A stretch of 39,230 nt of DNA from a virus. The stretch spans positions 1 through 39,230 of the IMG/VR virus record IMGVR_UViG_3300012936_004598; one strand, written 5' to 3'. Both the position numbers and the translations under genes were made by a program. The notes under the pieces are model-generated. The model was not told the DNA's origin. It made no database searches and saw only the letters and a list, made by a program, of their open reading frames with translations. Every line of letters begins with the position of its first letter. Within the stretch, counting starts at the first letter, position 1. This document shows positions 22,796 to 30,594 of the stretch, piece after piece.

Positions 22796-23869
22796 TTACT
22801 CCTGCTCTTGTAATTCATCTGTGGTTTCTTTGACCTCGTCGATATTTACCACAGAATTTTCTTTTTCGAGATAATCTGACATTACACGATTAAGAAGTTC
22901 TCCTGTCCAGTTTTTACGATATTCTAATAGTTCTTCACCTTCAGTTGTAACATATTTTAGCCTGTTACCACTTTTCTCAATTACACCTTTTTTCTCAAAA
23001 AGTTCTACAAGTCCGCTATAAGGATTCATACCTGTTTCATATGGAATCTTAACTTGTACACCTTCAAAAGGTTTTGCGTAACGTGTTTTCATAACTTTAC
23101 AACCAGCTCTAATACCACGCACATCACTTATTTTATTACCATCTTCATCTTCTTTTAGTTTCAACTTCTTCATTGCTACTACAATAGATGAAGCATAGAT
23201 AAAGCCTTGTCCGCCTGATATCTTGTCATCTGGATCAAACATATCTTGTGATGCGTATGTATGGTTAGTACATACAAGTCCTACATTATGCGAACCAATC
23301 ATATTCACTGTGTTACGCACAAGTGATGTAAGTGCCTTAGGTTTACGACCCATATCACCTTTCATATCACCTTTGTTAAACTGATCAACATCTGTCGGTG
23401 TTAGTAACATGCCTAAACTATCAATTACAAATAATACTTTAGGACGCTCTTCTTCAGCCATTGCTTTATAATCTGACATAAATGTCGAAACAGTTTTAGC
23501 AACATCATCAATCATTGACATATTAAGTTTTAGAAGTTTGTCTTCTGAAGTATCAACTTCAAGAGCTTGTAGCCACGCTTCATCAAGTGCGTTCTCTGAG
23601 TCAATTAAGACTACAAAGATATCTTGCTCTTGTGCCGCTTTAACAATATTACCAGCACAAATATAAGACTTGCCTGCTCCACTTTCACCAGCAAATACAC
23701 TTACTTTGCCTAGCGGAACGCCTTTATTAAAGTCTCCTGAAATAAGATAGTTAAGAGCATAGTTACCAGTTGAGATCCAATCTGTAGGATCATTAAATCC
23801 AGCACTCATGCCTGTAATAGATTTAGTTAATTGTGTCCGAAACTTAGTCGGATCAAACGCCTTTGCCAT
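22796..23869 (-). CDS. uvsX: UvsX RecA-like recombinase
   Basis: This 357-residue strand-exchange ATPase is similar in size to T4 UvsX (391). Walker A is GESGAGKS (residues 61-68), the Walker B strand is VLFVIDSLGML (about 135-145), and NHTYASQDMFDP plus ISGGQGFIYASSIVVAMKK correspond to the DNA-binding loop region. It acts with UvsY, gp32 and UvsW in recombination-dependent replication and repair. AAGGAG lies just before the ATG, and a strong hairpin (23892-23913) stands between it and gp32. Confidence 0.96.
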   Translation of the reverse strand: MAKAFDPTKFRTQLTKSITGMSAGFNDPTDWISTGNYALNYLISGDFNKGVPLGKVSVFAGESGAGKSYICAGNIVKAAQEQDIFVVLIDSENALDEAWLQALEVDTSEDKLLKLNMSMIDDVAKTVSTFMSDYKAMAEEERPKVLFVIDSLGMLLTPTDVDQFNKGDMKGDMGRKPKALTSLVRNTVNMIGSHNVGLVCTNHTYASQDMFDPDDKISGGQGFIYASSIVVAMKKLKLKEDEDGNKISDVRGIRAGCKVMKTRYAKPFEGVQVKIPYETGMNPYSGLVELFEKKGVIEKSGNRLKYVTTEGEELLEYRKNWTGELLNRVMSDYLEKENSVVNIDEVKETTDELQEQE

Positions 23870-23891
23870 AGTATCTCCTTTTAAAGCCTAT

Positions 23892-23913
23892 TGTGGGGGA
23901 TTGCTCCCCCACA
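23892..23913 (-). promoter_or_regulatory. Strong intercistronic hairpin between gp32 and uvsX
   Basis: The minus strand has a perfect 9-base-pair stem (TGTGGGGGA/TCCCCCACA) closed by GCAA, a GNRA tetraloop. No T tract follows (ATAGGCTTTAAAAGG), so it does not look like a normal terminator. It may protect or end the gp32 mRNA by processing, giving more gp32 than UvsX. Confidence 0.75.
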
Positions 23914-23920
23914 GTATATA

Positions 23921-24910
23921 TTACTGATTGTTCTGTCTAGCACGAATCATTGAAAGAATGTCTTCGGCTTTATTACCGTCACTTGTCGGAGCCGCTTCAG
24001 CTGTTGGTGCTGGAGTTGCTTCTGCCGCTGGAGCAGTTTCTGCTACTGGAGCAGGAGTTGCTTCAGGTGCTGGTGCCGGTGTTGGTGTAGTTGCCGCTGG
24101 TGTTACAGGATCACCTGTTCTAGCCGCCATTCCCGCTGGACGGAAATATTGACCCCAACGATCCGCATCAAATGCTTCGCCATCAACTGACGCTTCAAAC
24201 ATTTCTTGCATTACTTTCACTTCAACTTCACCTGGCTTCTTAGGAAGGAAGTCATTTAGATTATACAAGCCATTTGTTTCGATAGCTTTCATTTCAACGT
24301 CTGAAAGTGGACGCTCTCTACGAGCCCAGTTAGATGTTGAATAGTCTGCGTAACCGCCTTTTGAAGTTTTATTAAGACGGAAATCAACTCCAGCAGTATA
24401 ATCTGTTGGCAGTTCTTCCATGTCTGGATCCATAAGTGCTTGCTTTATGATCTGGAAGATTTGAGGACCAATAATAAATCTACGAATTGGATTTTCTGGA
24501 GTAGAATCTTCACCTAGTGGATTCTCCGTTACAAATCCTTGGAAGATATATGAACGCTTCTTCCAATATTTACGACCCATGTCCTCTAATGATGGGTCTT
24601 TGAACCAACCACGAACTTCGTTCAAAATATTACAAGTTTCATTATACATTTCCATACAAGGAATCTGTACTTGACAAGGTTTGCTACCTGTGTCACCTTT
24701 AATTCCTGCGAATGGAAGTTTGATCATCAAACGTTCTTTCCAAAAGAAAGTGTTTGATTCGTCTCCGTCTGGGAGAAAACGCATAACGGAAGTTTGTCCT
24801 TCCTGCATATTCCAAAATGGGTAAATTGCGTTATCACCACCTGATGAATTGCCACCTGTGCGTGATTCTTGTTCTTTGAGCTTTGCTCGGATTTCTGCTA
24901 ATGATGCCAT
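23921..24910 (-). CDS. 32: gp32 single-stranded DNA-binding protein
   Basis: This 329-residue protein is of T4 gp32 size (301) plus a long linker. The core includes PFWNMQEGQTSVMRFLPDGD (31-50), FFWKERLMIKLPF, the cysteine segment C79-C85-C93, RKYWKKRSYIFQGFV (113-127) and NPIRRFIIGPQIFQII. T4 gp32 binds zinc through His and three Cys; here three Cys are seen but no obvious His, so metal binding is uncertain. Residues about 268-309 are an Ala/Pro/Thr/Glu linker, leading to a short conserved end, KAEDILSMIRARQ. AAGGAGG lies 7 bases before the ATG. The promoter region has two dyads and a leader hairpin. Confidence 0.92.
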   Translation of the reverse strand: MASLAEIRAKLKEQESRTGGNSSGGDNAIYPFWNMQEGQTSVMRFLPDGDESNTFFWKERLMIKLPFAGIKGDTGSKPCQVQIPCMEMYNETCNILNEVRGWFKDPSLEDMGRKYWKKRSYIFQGFVTENPLGEDSTPENPIRRFIIGPQIFQIIKQALMDPDMEELPTDYTAGVDFRLNKTSKGGYADYSTSNWARRERPLSDVEMKAIETNGLYNLNDFLPKKPGEVEVKVMQEMFEASVDGEAFDADRWGQYFRPAGMAARTGDPVTPAATTPTPAPAPEATPAPVAETAPAAEATPAPTAEAAPTSDGNKAEDILSMIRARQNNQ

Positions 24911-24936
24911 AGTAATGCCTCCTTATAATGTTGCCT

Positions 24937-24968
24937 ATGTGCTTTGTGCCTTTTTGTGTATAGCACAT
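24937..24968 (-). promoter_or_regulatory. Possible 5'-terminal hairpin in the gp32 leader
   Basis: ATGTGCT (24962-24968) and AGCACAT (24937-24943) can pair perfectly over an A-rich 18-base loop. The stem would begin at the predicted 5' end of the transcript. T4 gene 32 has a structured 5' leader for autogenous translational control; an equivalent here is an inference. Confidence 0.45.
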
Positions 24969-24982
24969 TTTATACTATACAC
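24956..24982 (-). repeat. Perfect dyad over the gp32 -10 box
   Basis: The inverted repeat is GTGTATAG / CTATACAC with an 11-base centre, including the -10 hexamer TATAGT in its left arm. Arms of 8 identical bases around a promoter suggest a dimeric regulator site. Confidence 0.6.
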
Positions 24983-25002
24983 AACTTACTTATTAAAGTC
25001 AA
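24974..25002 (-). promoter_or_regulatory. Sigma70-type promoter of gp32-uvsX-uvsY
   Basis: The minus strand has TTGACT (24997-25002), 17 bases, then TATAGT (24974-24979), giving a predicted start near 24967 and a 57-base leader. The -35 box lies in one perfect inverted repeat and the -10 box in another (listed separately). It would be used early, and could also carry transcription into the glycan island. Confidence 0.78.
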
Positions 25003-25019
25003 CCTAAAAGTTTGACTTT
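24995..25019 (-). repeat. Perfect dyad over the gp32 -35 box
   Basis: The inverted repeat is AAAGTCAA / TTGACTTT with a 9-base centre. The right arm contains the -35 hexamer TTGACT. It could be an operator, or a weak hairpin after the end of the preceding gene; the lack of a T tract and of a GC-rich stem makes a terminator less likely. Confidence 0.6.
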
Positions 25020-25029
25020 TTTGAAAAAA

Positions 25030-27309
25030 TTAACGTACTCCAGCTAATTGCTGGATTCTAGCCATTTCTTCGTCTGCCCCTTGTAATAGTTCTGATATTA
25101 CTTGTTGGGCTTCTTCGATAGCTTCATCACCGTACTGTTTTTGTACTTGTGTCAAAACTGCCGTTTCACCTTTTGGAAATGAGTTTGTTGTATAATCATA
25201 CAAGCTCTTAATAAACTCATCTAAAGGAATTTCGTTCTTTGCCTTTAGTTCATCTCCTGAACCTTTTGGGCTAATATCAATTGTTGTTGGTTTTTCGCTT
25301 TCATTGTCACGCATATCAGGTTTGCCATATGATGGATCATCGGCATGTGCCATATCGTCAACTTGTTCTTCGTCGATACCATACTTATCCATTATAGCAT
25401 TGATTGTAGAAAACATTTTAGCTGTTATTGGACTAACACCCGATTTGTTTGAAGTAAAGTCTGCATGATCACCGTCTTGCCAATCAGCGTCTAGGCCTTC
25501 ATACCCTTTCATTTTGTTAAATGCTTCAAGTTCATCTTCGTCATAAGCATCTGCCATGATACCTGTATCTAATACAGCTTTTATCCATCCTTGTGCTAGA
25601 CGATCGCCGTTTGTTCCTCTGGTCTTATTAAATTTGTTATACCAATCTTGTACTTCTATTTCGGCTTGTTTCATTCCACCTTCGTTTGTTTGGCTGTCAG
25701 CTAGTAGTTTGGCCGCTGTGCCTTTGTCCATCTTAGTAGGATGTTTTTTGCCTGAGCCTTTTGGATATTCAAATTCTTTTTCACCTTTTGCGGCCGCATT
25801 AGCCGCCGCCATTTTAAAGTCTTCAAATGCTCTTTCGTATTCTTCTTGTGGATTTACTTCGTGCTTTGCGTTAGCAATTACATTATCTAAATGTGTTGCG
25901 TATTCTGTTTCCATGTCAACAACAGATTCAGCATCCATTCCTTTTTTCTTTTTTCTAAGTTCTAAATATTGTGTACCATCTGTTGCTACCAATCCCATTC
26001 TATCAGCGTCAGCAGTAGATTGTTTAATATGCATCATTGGATATGTTTTCTTAACTTCTAGTGTTTCAGGATCATATACTACACGCATAGTTCTATATTT
26101 TTCGTACTCTGATCTTTCGCCTACAGTATCTTCAGCTACACCAATATCTTGTACCATCAAGTCGATAATTGTTTCGTGATCATCATCACCATGTAAACCA
26201 TTTTCGCCTGCCATAATTTCATACTCTCTTCTGATAAAATCACCTTCTGGACCTTTTACCTTCATTAGGTTTTCAATAGCCTGTTCTGGCTCCTGAGATT
26301 TTGAAATCATCATTTTTACTTTTTCGTCAACGCCTTCACCTAACAAGTCGTCTGGGCCTAGCTCTATAGTTTTATTTGCTTCGCCAATTAGTTTGTAAAT
26401 GTATGGAAAAACATTTTTAAGTTCTTCATTAAATTGACGTATTGTAAGTTCATCAATCCAGTTTGCTGTTACATCTTCTGGAACTTCTTCTAGCACGATT
26501 GATTCAAAGTTCTCAAATGTCTTAGCATAACCAGTTTGTTTTTGTAATGACTCTACAGTTTTCTTTACTGTTAAAATTCTGTCATTTACAACATCCATAT
26601 ACTGAGCAAGTCCTTCAGCCATTACACTTGAGCGATTCATGTATGTCTTAAACTTGCGTAGATTTGATAGTTCTTCTGATAGTCCTGAAATATGTTTACC
26701 AAAATCGTCATATGGGTTGCCACCTTCACTTACATGGCGTGCCATTGCTCTAGCACCATTCATATGTTTGTATGGATACTTGAATCTTTCGCCACCTTCA
26801 CTTTCAATATAAATGCTGTGGATATTTGTGTTACGTCCTGTAACTGATTCTTGATTTACTGGAGCAGAGTGTTTTACAATCATCCTCGCTGTCCCAATAT
26901 CTTGATAACTAGTCCTGCTAGTACCATATAGTTTTGATTCGCTCATTTTCTTCTCCGTGCTAAGGTATTCGTAATCTCTTTTATCTAAGTTTGATTTTGT
27001 TATATCTCTAGTATCAAAATTTAAAAGACGTTTTTTAGCAAATACTCTCATTTCCTTCATAAAATCAAACCATTTGCTTTTAAGAACTTCTTCATGTTCA
27101 GCAAATAAATTTTTGCTATACATAATAGTCAGATCTTTTTGATCAATGCTTACACTTACTTTTTTTCCATTTGTAAAATCAAATTCAAAAAAACGACCAT
27201 CATCTGGTGAGTTTGTAATTTTAGCAGATTCGTTACCAACTGTTACGTTAGGAAAACGTCCTCTAATCTTATTAAATAATTCTTTTGCTACTATGTCAAG
27301 GTTTTTCAT
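25030..27309 (-). CDS. Large unknown phage protein downstream of gp17
   Basis: This protein is about 759 residues from the ATG at 27309 and I do not recognise its function. It is hydrophilic and acidic, with helical stretches (LSEELSNLRKFKTYMNRSSVMAEGLAQYMDVV split over residues about 210-245) and a C-terminal helix ending EEMARIQQLAGVR. No enzymatic motif or membrane segment is visible. Its position after the terminase and its late promoter suggest a virion, internal head or packaging-associated protein. The open frame continues 18 codons upstream into gp17, but the late octamer five bases before 27309 and AGGA upstream favour this start. Gp32 follows after about 120 bases. Confidence 0.7.
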   Translation of the reverse strand: MKNLDIVAKELFNKIRGRFPNVTVGNESAKITNSPDDGRFFEFDFTNGKKVSVSIDQKDLTIMYSKNLFAEHEEVLKSKWFDFMKEMRVFAKKRLLNFDTRDITKSNLDKRDYEYLSTEKKMSESKLYGTSRTSYQDIGTARMIVKHSAPVNQESVTGRNTNIHSIYIESEGGERFKYPYKHMNGARAMARHVSEGGNPYDDFGKHISGLSEELSNLRKFKTYMNRSSVMAEGLAQYMDVVNDRILTVKKTVESLQKQTGYAKTFENFESIVLEEVPEDVTANWIDELTIRQFNEELKNVFPYIYKLIGEANKTIELGPDDLLGEGVDEKVKMMISKSQEPEQAIENLMKVKGPEGDFIRREYEIMAGENGLHGDDDHETIIDLMVQDIGVAEDTVGERSEYEKYRTMRVVYDPETLEVKKTYPMMHIKQSTADADRMGLVATDGTQYLELRKKKKGMDAESVVDMETEYATHLDNVIANAKHEVNPQEEYERAFEDFKMAAANAAAKGEKEFEYPKGSGKKHPTKMDKGTAAKLLADSQTNEGGMKQAEIEVQDWYNKFNKTRGTNGDRLAQGWIKAVLDTGIMADAYDEDELEAFNKMKGYEGLDADWQDGDHADFTSNKSGVSPITAKMFSTINAIMDKYGIDEEQVDDMAHADDPSYGKPDMRDNESEKPTTIDISPKGSGDELKAKNEIPLDEFIKSLYDYTTNSFPKGETAVLTQVQKQYGDEAIEEAQQVISELLQGADEEMARIQQLAGVR

Positions 27310-27314
27310 ATTAA

Positions 27315-27322
27315 TATTTATC
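27315..27322 (-). promoter_or_regulatory. Late promoter directly before the 25030-27309 gene
   Basis: The minus strand reads GATAAATA, then TTAAT, then the ATG at 27309. The expected start of transcription is at or near the A of the ATG. An AGGA overlapping the octamer could serve as ribosome binding site only on read-through RNA. Confidence 0.6.
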
Positions 27323-28909
27323 CTAATAGCCGCTCGTAACGAAGATTGGCATTGGTGGTTCATAGTCTTCTAGTTCATTTTCTGTTTGAGAAAATGTGTT
27401 ATATACTCTCGGATCCCAGTCTTTAATTACATTCATCATACGTAAAGCCAACAACGTAGCACTAACTAGATCGTCTGTAGCTCCTGGTTTTGCTTTGAAA
27501 CTTGTTCCTGTTGCTACAAAGTTTTTAAGTTCACTTAATAATACCGCACTATTAATTTTTAATTTTTCATTTTCAACCATTGTCTTTAATCTACTACAAG
27601 CAGTAATTTTTGTACCATGTGTAGTGTTAAATCCTTTACGAAACTTTCTTACATGTCCTTTACGCTGTGGTTCACTTACAAATAAGCCTGGTATATTTTC
27701 TTCTCCAAAGTCGTTAATTACAATAAGTGCGGCTTCTCCAATACTGTTATTTTCAACACTCCAGTATATATTACTACCGTTGTTCTTACACTCAGTTTGT
27801 ATGTGGTTACATATATCTGCCATTACTCTAATTTGTTGTGGTATAGGAGTTTCATTATGTCTCCACTCGGCAACCTGAATATAATTTGGCAGTTCAAAAA
27901 CTTGTATAGCGGCGTAATCTCCTCCTGTACCCATACTAGGATCTAAAGCAATAGCGTAAGTTTGATTTCCGTCTAACTTCTTAAACCATCTTGTTTGCCC
28001 CATATTCATGATAGGTTCTGAGCCTTCAAGTGTGCTTAATTTTATACTGTTAATTAGTGTTTCGTCATATACTAAAAATTCACAACCATATTCACGTCTA
28101 AATCTTTCTTCGCCAATACGTCCAATTTCTTCTTTTTTCCAATCTTCATCTCTATCAGGATGTTCGTCCCAATCACATGTAAATCCATGAAAACCGTTTA
28201 TACCTACAGTTTGCTCATGGCCATAATCATCATATTTGTTTTGGCTGTCTTTCCAAATAAGAGCAAAGGTATCTTCATCTGAGTTTGGTGTGCTTGTAAT
28301 AATAGCACGACCACCCGTTGCTAGTGTAGGAGATATTGAAGTCCAAAACTCGTCAGCAATACTAGGATTAACGAAAGCAAACTCGTCACAGTATAACAAT
28401 GATATACTCATACCACGTCCTGTATTACCTGTTGTTGTAGCACTTACAATACGTGAACCATTTTCAAATTCTATACTACCTTTATTATAGGACACTACTC
28501 CTGCTCTAATATGATCAGCACAAGTTTCATAAACATAACGTATACGTTGCATGATTTCTTGTGCGCCACTATATTTGTGGGCGGCAATAAGTATAGTTTG
28601 ATCAGGATGAAACATAGCATACCAAGTTAGATATACAGCGGCACAAGTTGTTTTGCCCGTTTGTCTTGGTAACATGTTTACATTAAATCTATGATTGTGA
28701 TATGATGCTAGTAAACGTTCTTGATAATTATATGGCTCAAATAATAACTTACCTTTGACAGGATGCTGTATATAAGCAAATTGTTTAGCAAATTGTAAGT
28801 ATCCCAGATCAGGATCCATACACATAGCAAGTTCTGCTATCTGCGATTCAGAAAACGTCTCTCTTTTATTTGCTTTCTTGGTGAGAACACCGTCTAGACT
28901 CTTACTCAT
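27323..28909 (-). CDS. 17: gp17 terminase large subunit
   Basis: This is the 528-residue DNA-packaging motor (T4 gp17 has 610). ATPase domain: Walker A PRQTGKTT (81-88), Walker B LLYCDE (171-176), motif III-like TSTPNS. Nuclease domain: D323 in ALDPSMGTGGDYAA, E386 in SVENNSIGEAAL, and D479/D480 in ATDDLVSATLLALR, matching the acidic triad of RNase H-type terminase nucleases. It pumps DNA into the prohead and cuts the concatemer. It is preceded by a terminator and its own late promoter GTTAAATA five bases before the ATG, with no ribosome binding site. Confidence 0.96.
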   Translation of the reverse strand: MSKSLDGVLTKKANKRETFSESQIAELAMCMDPDLGYLQFAKQFAYIQHPVKGKLLFEPYNYQERLLASYHNHRFNVNMLPRQTGKTTCAAVYLTWYAMFHPDQTILIAAHKYSGAQEIMQRIRYVYETCADHIRAGVVSYNKGSIEFENGSRIVSATTTGNTGRGMSISLLYCDEFAFVNPSIADEFWTSISPTLATGGRAIITSTPNSDEDTFALIWKDSQNKYDDYGHEQTVGINGFHGFTCDWDEHPDRDEDWKKEEIGRIGEERFRREYGCEFLVYDETLINSIKLSTLEGSEPIMNMGQTRWFKKLDGNQTYAIALDPSMGTGGDYAAIQVFELPNYIQVAEWRHNETPIPQQIRVMADICNHIQTECKNNGSNIYWSVENNSIGEAALIVINDFGEENIPGLFVSEPQRKGHVRKFRKGFNTTHGTKITACSRLKTMVENEKLKINSAVLLSELKNFVATGTSFKAKPGATDDLVSATLLALRMMNVIKDWDPRVYNTFSQTENELEDYEPPMPIFVTSGY

Positions 28910-28914
28910 GTAAG

Positions 28915-28922
28915 TATTTAAC
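28915..28922 (-). promoter_or_regulatory. Late promoter-like octamer directly before gp17
   Basis: The minus strand reads GTTAAATA, one base off the ATAAATA core, then CTTAC and the ATG at 28909. It follows the terminator at 28924-28950 with only one base between, so gp17 seems to need this promoter. Confidence 0.5.
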
Positions 28923-28923
28923 C

Positions 28924-28950
28924 AAAAAAATAGCGCCTCTCGACGCTATT
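28924..28950 (-). terminator. Rho-independent terminator between 28953-29486 gene and gp17
   Basis: The stem AATAGCGTC/GGCGCTATT (nine pairs including one G-T) is closed by GAGA, a GNRA loop, and followed by seven T residues on the minus strand. It begins just after the stop of the Met/Pro-rich gene. Confidence 0.88.
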
Positions 28951-28952
28951 GA

Positions 28953-29486
28953 TTATTTGTAGTTCTTTGTATAAAAGTTTTCAAGCTCTTCTTTGATCTT
29001 ATCTTTCAGTGCCATTGGATTATCTCCCCCCGCGGCTTTCGGATATGATTTCTTCGGCTTGTTCAAATCGTCACCACCCCTAGTCATGTCGCTATATGGT
29101 GCGTATTCTTCGTCTGGAGCATTTGCCCAGTCTTCTGTTTCAGTGTCGTCAGCCATCGGTGGCATGTCCATTTTATCCATTGGTGGTTTATCCATTGGTG
29201 GCATAGCCATTTTTGGCATTGGTGGCATAGGCTTATCCATTGCTGGCATTGGTTTTACACCAGCATTTGAAATTAATGAAACAAGTTCAGCAACTTCTGG
29301 AGCAGTATGTCCTGCCATTGTTACACTTACATCTTCGTTGATGATTTCTTTTTCTGGCTCACTATTTTTAACTTTTTCCAAACCTTCTAAAATTGATTTC
29401 ATATCATTAAAGTTTGGATCACCTTTGAACGGTTTATTGCCTACTGCGGCCGCGTCCATTGATTCTAAGATTTTTTTCATGTCCAT
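28953..29486 (-). CDS. Met/Pro-rich phage protein of unknown function
   Basis: This gene encodes 177 residues. The N-terminus is helical (MKKILESMDAAAVG, MKSILEGLEKVKN). Residues about 79-111 are an imperfect repeat of Pro, Met, Lys and Asp (units like PMPPM, MDKPPM). The C-terminus is acidic and then basic, ending NPMALKDKIKEELENFYTKNYK. Proteins with a similar C-terminus are placed near the terminase genes of marine T4-like phages, so it may be a head or packaging factor. GGGAG precedes the ATG. A terminator follows at once. Confidence 0.65.
   Translation of the reverse strand: MDMKKILESMDAAAVGNKPFKGDPNFNDMKSILEGLEKVKNSEPEKEIINEDVSVTMAGHTAPEVAELVSLISNAGVKPMPAMDKPMPPMPKMAMPPMDKPPMDKMDMPPMADDTETEDWANAPDEEYAPYSDMTRGGDDLNKPKKSYPKAAGGDNPMALKDKIKEELENFYTKNYK
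29154..29252 (-). repeat. Degenerate tandem repeat coding Pro/Met-rich segment
   Basis: On the plus strand short units such as TTATCCATTGGTGG and GGCATTGGTGGCAT recur several times. They encode the Met-Pro-Lys-Asp segment (residues about 79-111) of the 28953-29486 protein. Copy number might vary between related phages. Confidence 0.65.
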
Positions 29487-30047
29487 TTATTTACTCCCTA
29501 CAGGACTAGTAGTCCCATCAGTTATTGTTGCGTTACTGGATTCGCCAGCTTTTACATCTCTCATCGGATCTACTTCTCTGTCTTTGCGAGTAGCTTCTAA
29601 TTCTTTTAATAGTTCCATTACCCTGTTATCGCCTACGTGATCTTGTGCTTTAGGATCAGCTGATTCCATCTCCTCTGTATCTAATTTTGACACATATGGT
29701 TGATCATCTTTAATGTCTTGCATTTCAATATGTGGATCACCTGCTGTCCTTACTAGTACATCAGCACGTTCTACTTTACAACATTGGCTAATATATTCTT
29801 CAAGTACTTGTGGTGTTGTTGGGTAATTTACAGCAACATCATAATATGTTACTTCGCAGTTTGTTCTATTTGGAAAATCTAAAGGTCGTTCTTGAATTGG
29901 TGTTTTCTTTCCTGCGCTCATGGATGATACACTGTACCTTTGAAGTGCTCGTTCCATTGTATCAGGGAAACCTTCTGGTAATTCTCCACAAACTCCAATT
30001 TGGAATTCGTACACTTTTTTTGATTCTGCTAGATATTTTTCAAACAT
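29487..30047 (-). CDS. Conserved T4-like marine phage protein near terminase
   Basis: This 186-residue protein of unknown function has the conserved segments MFEKYLAESKKVYEFQIGVCGELPEGF, SAGKKTPIQERPLDFPN, VTYYDVAVNYPTTPQVLEEYI and NRVMELLKELEATRKD, which I recognise from marine T4-like phages. The N-terminal half looks like a small alpha/beta domain; the C-terminal 40 residues are low-complexity. Its place between gp16 and gp17 suggests a structural or packaging role. A late promoter GATAAATA is 20 bases before the ATG, with AGGAAA as ribosome binding site. Confidence 0.72.
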   Translation of the reverse strand: MFEKYLAESKKVYEFQIGVCGELPEGFPDTMERALQRYSVSSMSAGKKTPIQERPLDFPNRTNCEVTYYDVAVNYPTTPQVLEEYISQCCKVERADVLVRTAGDPHIEMQDIKDDQPYVSKLDTEEMESADPKAQDHVGDNRVMELLKELEATRKDREVDPMRDVKAGESSNATITDGTTSPVGSK

Positions 30048-30066
30048 GTTCTTTTCCTATTATAAA

Positions 30067-30564
30067 TTATTTATCCATATTCTTAAGTTTTTCTAGCAAA
30101 CTATTGCGATCCGTTATGATAGCACCTTCACCATGTACAAAGCTACCTTCGTCATTTGAGTCTTCTTTGTCCATTTTTTCTTTCTTTAACTGTAATTCTA
30201 CCATTTTAAGTTTTTTATCAAGTTTTGCTACTTTAGCATCAAGAGAAGTTTTTAGCATACCGCCAGCCACTTCAAATACTCTACCACTGTAACGGCTTTC
30301 GACATTCATTCCTAGATCCATTAGATCTTCATATGCTTCCATAGCTTTATCTGCTACTTCATTAAGTTCTCTATCCGCCATTTCACCTAAGCCTTTGACT
30401 GCTGGTAAAGCACTAGAGATTTTGTCAAACTCTGCTATGTCACGCAATGTTTCACTATTTTGTTCTACAACTTCTTTGTTTTGCTTCTTTTCTTTTTTTC
30501 TTTCGTCTTTGATAATTTCTTTACTATCGGGAAGATCAAGAAGTTCTTCTAATTTCTTAGTCAT
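30067..30564 (-). CDS. 16: gp16 terminase small subunit-like
   Basis: This 165-residue protein is the size of T4 gp16 (164). It is largely helical and charged with a likely coiled coil near residues 110-140 (LDAKVAKLDKKLKMVELQLKKEKMDK). The central VADKAMEAYEDLMDLGMNVESRYSGRVFEVAGGMLKT resembles the repeat core of gp16 from marine T4-like phages, where the small subunit forms a ring that recognises DNA and stimulates gp17. It is separated from gp17 by two unknown genes. A late promoter GATAAATA lies 22 bases before the ATG. Confidence 0.75.
   Translation of the reverse strand: MTKKLEELLDLPDSKEIIKDERKKEKKQNKEVVEQNSETLRDIAEFDKISSALPAVKGLGEMADRELNEVADKAMEAYEDLMDLGMNVESRYSGRVFEVAGGMLKTSLDAKVAKLDKKLKMVELQLKKEKMDKEDSNDEGSFVHGEGAIITDRNSLLEKLKNMDK
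30068..30075 (-). promoter_or_regulatory. Late promoter before the 29487-30047 gene
   Basis: GATAAATA on the minus strand lies 20 bases upstream of the ATG at 30047 and overlaps the last codons of gp16. It leaves a leader of about 15 bases carrying AGGAAA. Confidence 0.6.
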
Positions 30565-30586
30565 TATATGCTCACTTTATTGTAAG

Positions 30587-30594
30587 TATTTATC
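30587..30594 (-). promoter_or_regulatory. Late promoter before gp16
   Basis: GATAAATA on the minus strand lies 22 bases before the ATG at 30564, overlapping the end of the gp4-like gene. GTGAG is the likely ribosome binding site. Confidence 0.6.

Noticed and set aside
25003-25029. Terminator after the 25030-27309 gene
   Set aside because: The AT-rich dyad has no T tract in the transcribed direction and overlaps the gp32 -35 box; an operator role is more plausible.
25556-26179. 207-codon open frame on the plus strand
   Set aside because: It lies fully inside the 759-residue minus-strand gene, has a hydrophobic low-complexity translation and no ribosome binding site; it is a shadow frame.
28993-29640. 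215-codon open frame on the plus strand with Gly/Ile repeats
   Set aside because: It is antisense to the Met/Pro-rich gene and its neighbour; the repeats are the complement of the Pro/Met repeat.
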